DNA of 64,000 nt from an uncultured Lachnospiraceae bacterium. Its GTDB lineage: Bacteria > Bacillota > Clostridia > Lachnospirales > Lachnospiraceae. The position numbers and the translations under genes are program-made. Within the stretch, counting starts at the first letter, position 1. Each line of letters begins with the position of its first letter. This document shows positions 63,960-64,000 of this stretch, piece after piece. The notes below the pieces were generated by a model. The model searched no databases. It had not been told where the DNA came from and saw only the letters and a program-made list of their open reading frames with translations. The stretch is taken from positions 62,001 through 126,000 of the forward strand of contig CACZJZ010000003.1 in the NCBI GenBank assembly GCA_902781655.1, given 5' to 3'.

Positions 63960-64000
63960 AAAATGTGATAATGACACATAATATTGAATTTATACACCTA

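Overview
This is a high-GC stretch of a Firmicutes (Clostridia) chromosome, most probably from the family Lachnospiraceae. The evidence is gene content and order: ireB-ruvX-DUF1292, RNase J, an mltG-like/trmR/trhP run, cdaA-cdaR-glmM, ftsEX followed by a coiled-coil M23 hydrolase, and holB-ricT-trmN6-rsmI. Other support comes from AAGGAG-type ribosome binding sites, several ATGA/GTGA start-stop overlaps and sigma-A-like promoters. It is mostly core chromosome, densely packed and mainly on the plus strand. I see no prophage, insertion sequence, CRISPR array, rRNA or tRNA.

Layout. 1-8.4 kb: the 3' end of ireB, ruvX, a DUF1292 protein, RNase J, a truncated MltG-like protein, a tRNA wobble-uridine methyltransferase/hydroxylase pair (trmR, trhP), class II aldolase, a TSCPD protein and murG. 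8.4-15.6 kb: a convergent flavodiiron protein, then a cupin-XRE regulator and a complete potABCD polyamine transporter. 15.6-23.7 kb: single metabolic and membrane genes (glycerophosphodiesterase, CinA C-domain, pyridoxal kinase, acyltransferase, AlaX, acyl-ACP thioesterase, CvfB, CPBP protease). 23.9-29.8 kb: cell-division and peptidoglycan genes (PucR-type regulator, ftsE, ftsX, M23 hydrolase, S41 protease). 29.8-39.4 kb: DNA repair and competence (uvrB, uvrA, mreB, recD2, comF). 39.4-47.7 kb: two unknown membrane proteins, the c-di-AMP locus cdaA-cdaR-glmM, an HPr-like protein, leuA and a phosphatase. 48-59.3 kb: radical SAM protein, DegV, pyk, a guanylate-kinase-like gene with holB-ricT-trmN6-rsmI, and pckA. 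59.3-64 kb is accessory in character: a GH51 arabinofuranosidase, a metallophosphatase broken by a deletion, a membrane-anchored Mrr-type nuclease, and a visibly AT-richer, frameshifted AraC regulator.

The most unusual signal is non-coding. A family of 71-75 bp near-perfect palindromes lies between genes at 15573, 19340 and 29767, with a degenerate single arm at 49555. Copy 2 differs from copy 1 at four positions per arm and every change is mirrored in the other arm. The copy at 29767 ends one base before the uvrB start codon and contains its only visible Shine-Dalgarno sequence.

Other points worth checking are an HPr with Gly in place of the catalytic-loop Arg17, a substrate-binding PotD anchored by a C-terminal membrane helix instead of a lipid, FtsE with an acidic Tyr-rich tail, a RicT more than twice the usual size with a duplicated N-terminal motif, and a perfect 21-bp palindrome in the degV promoter region.
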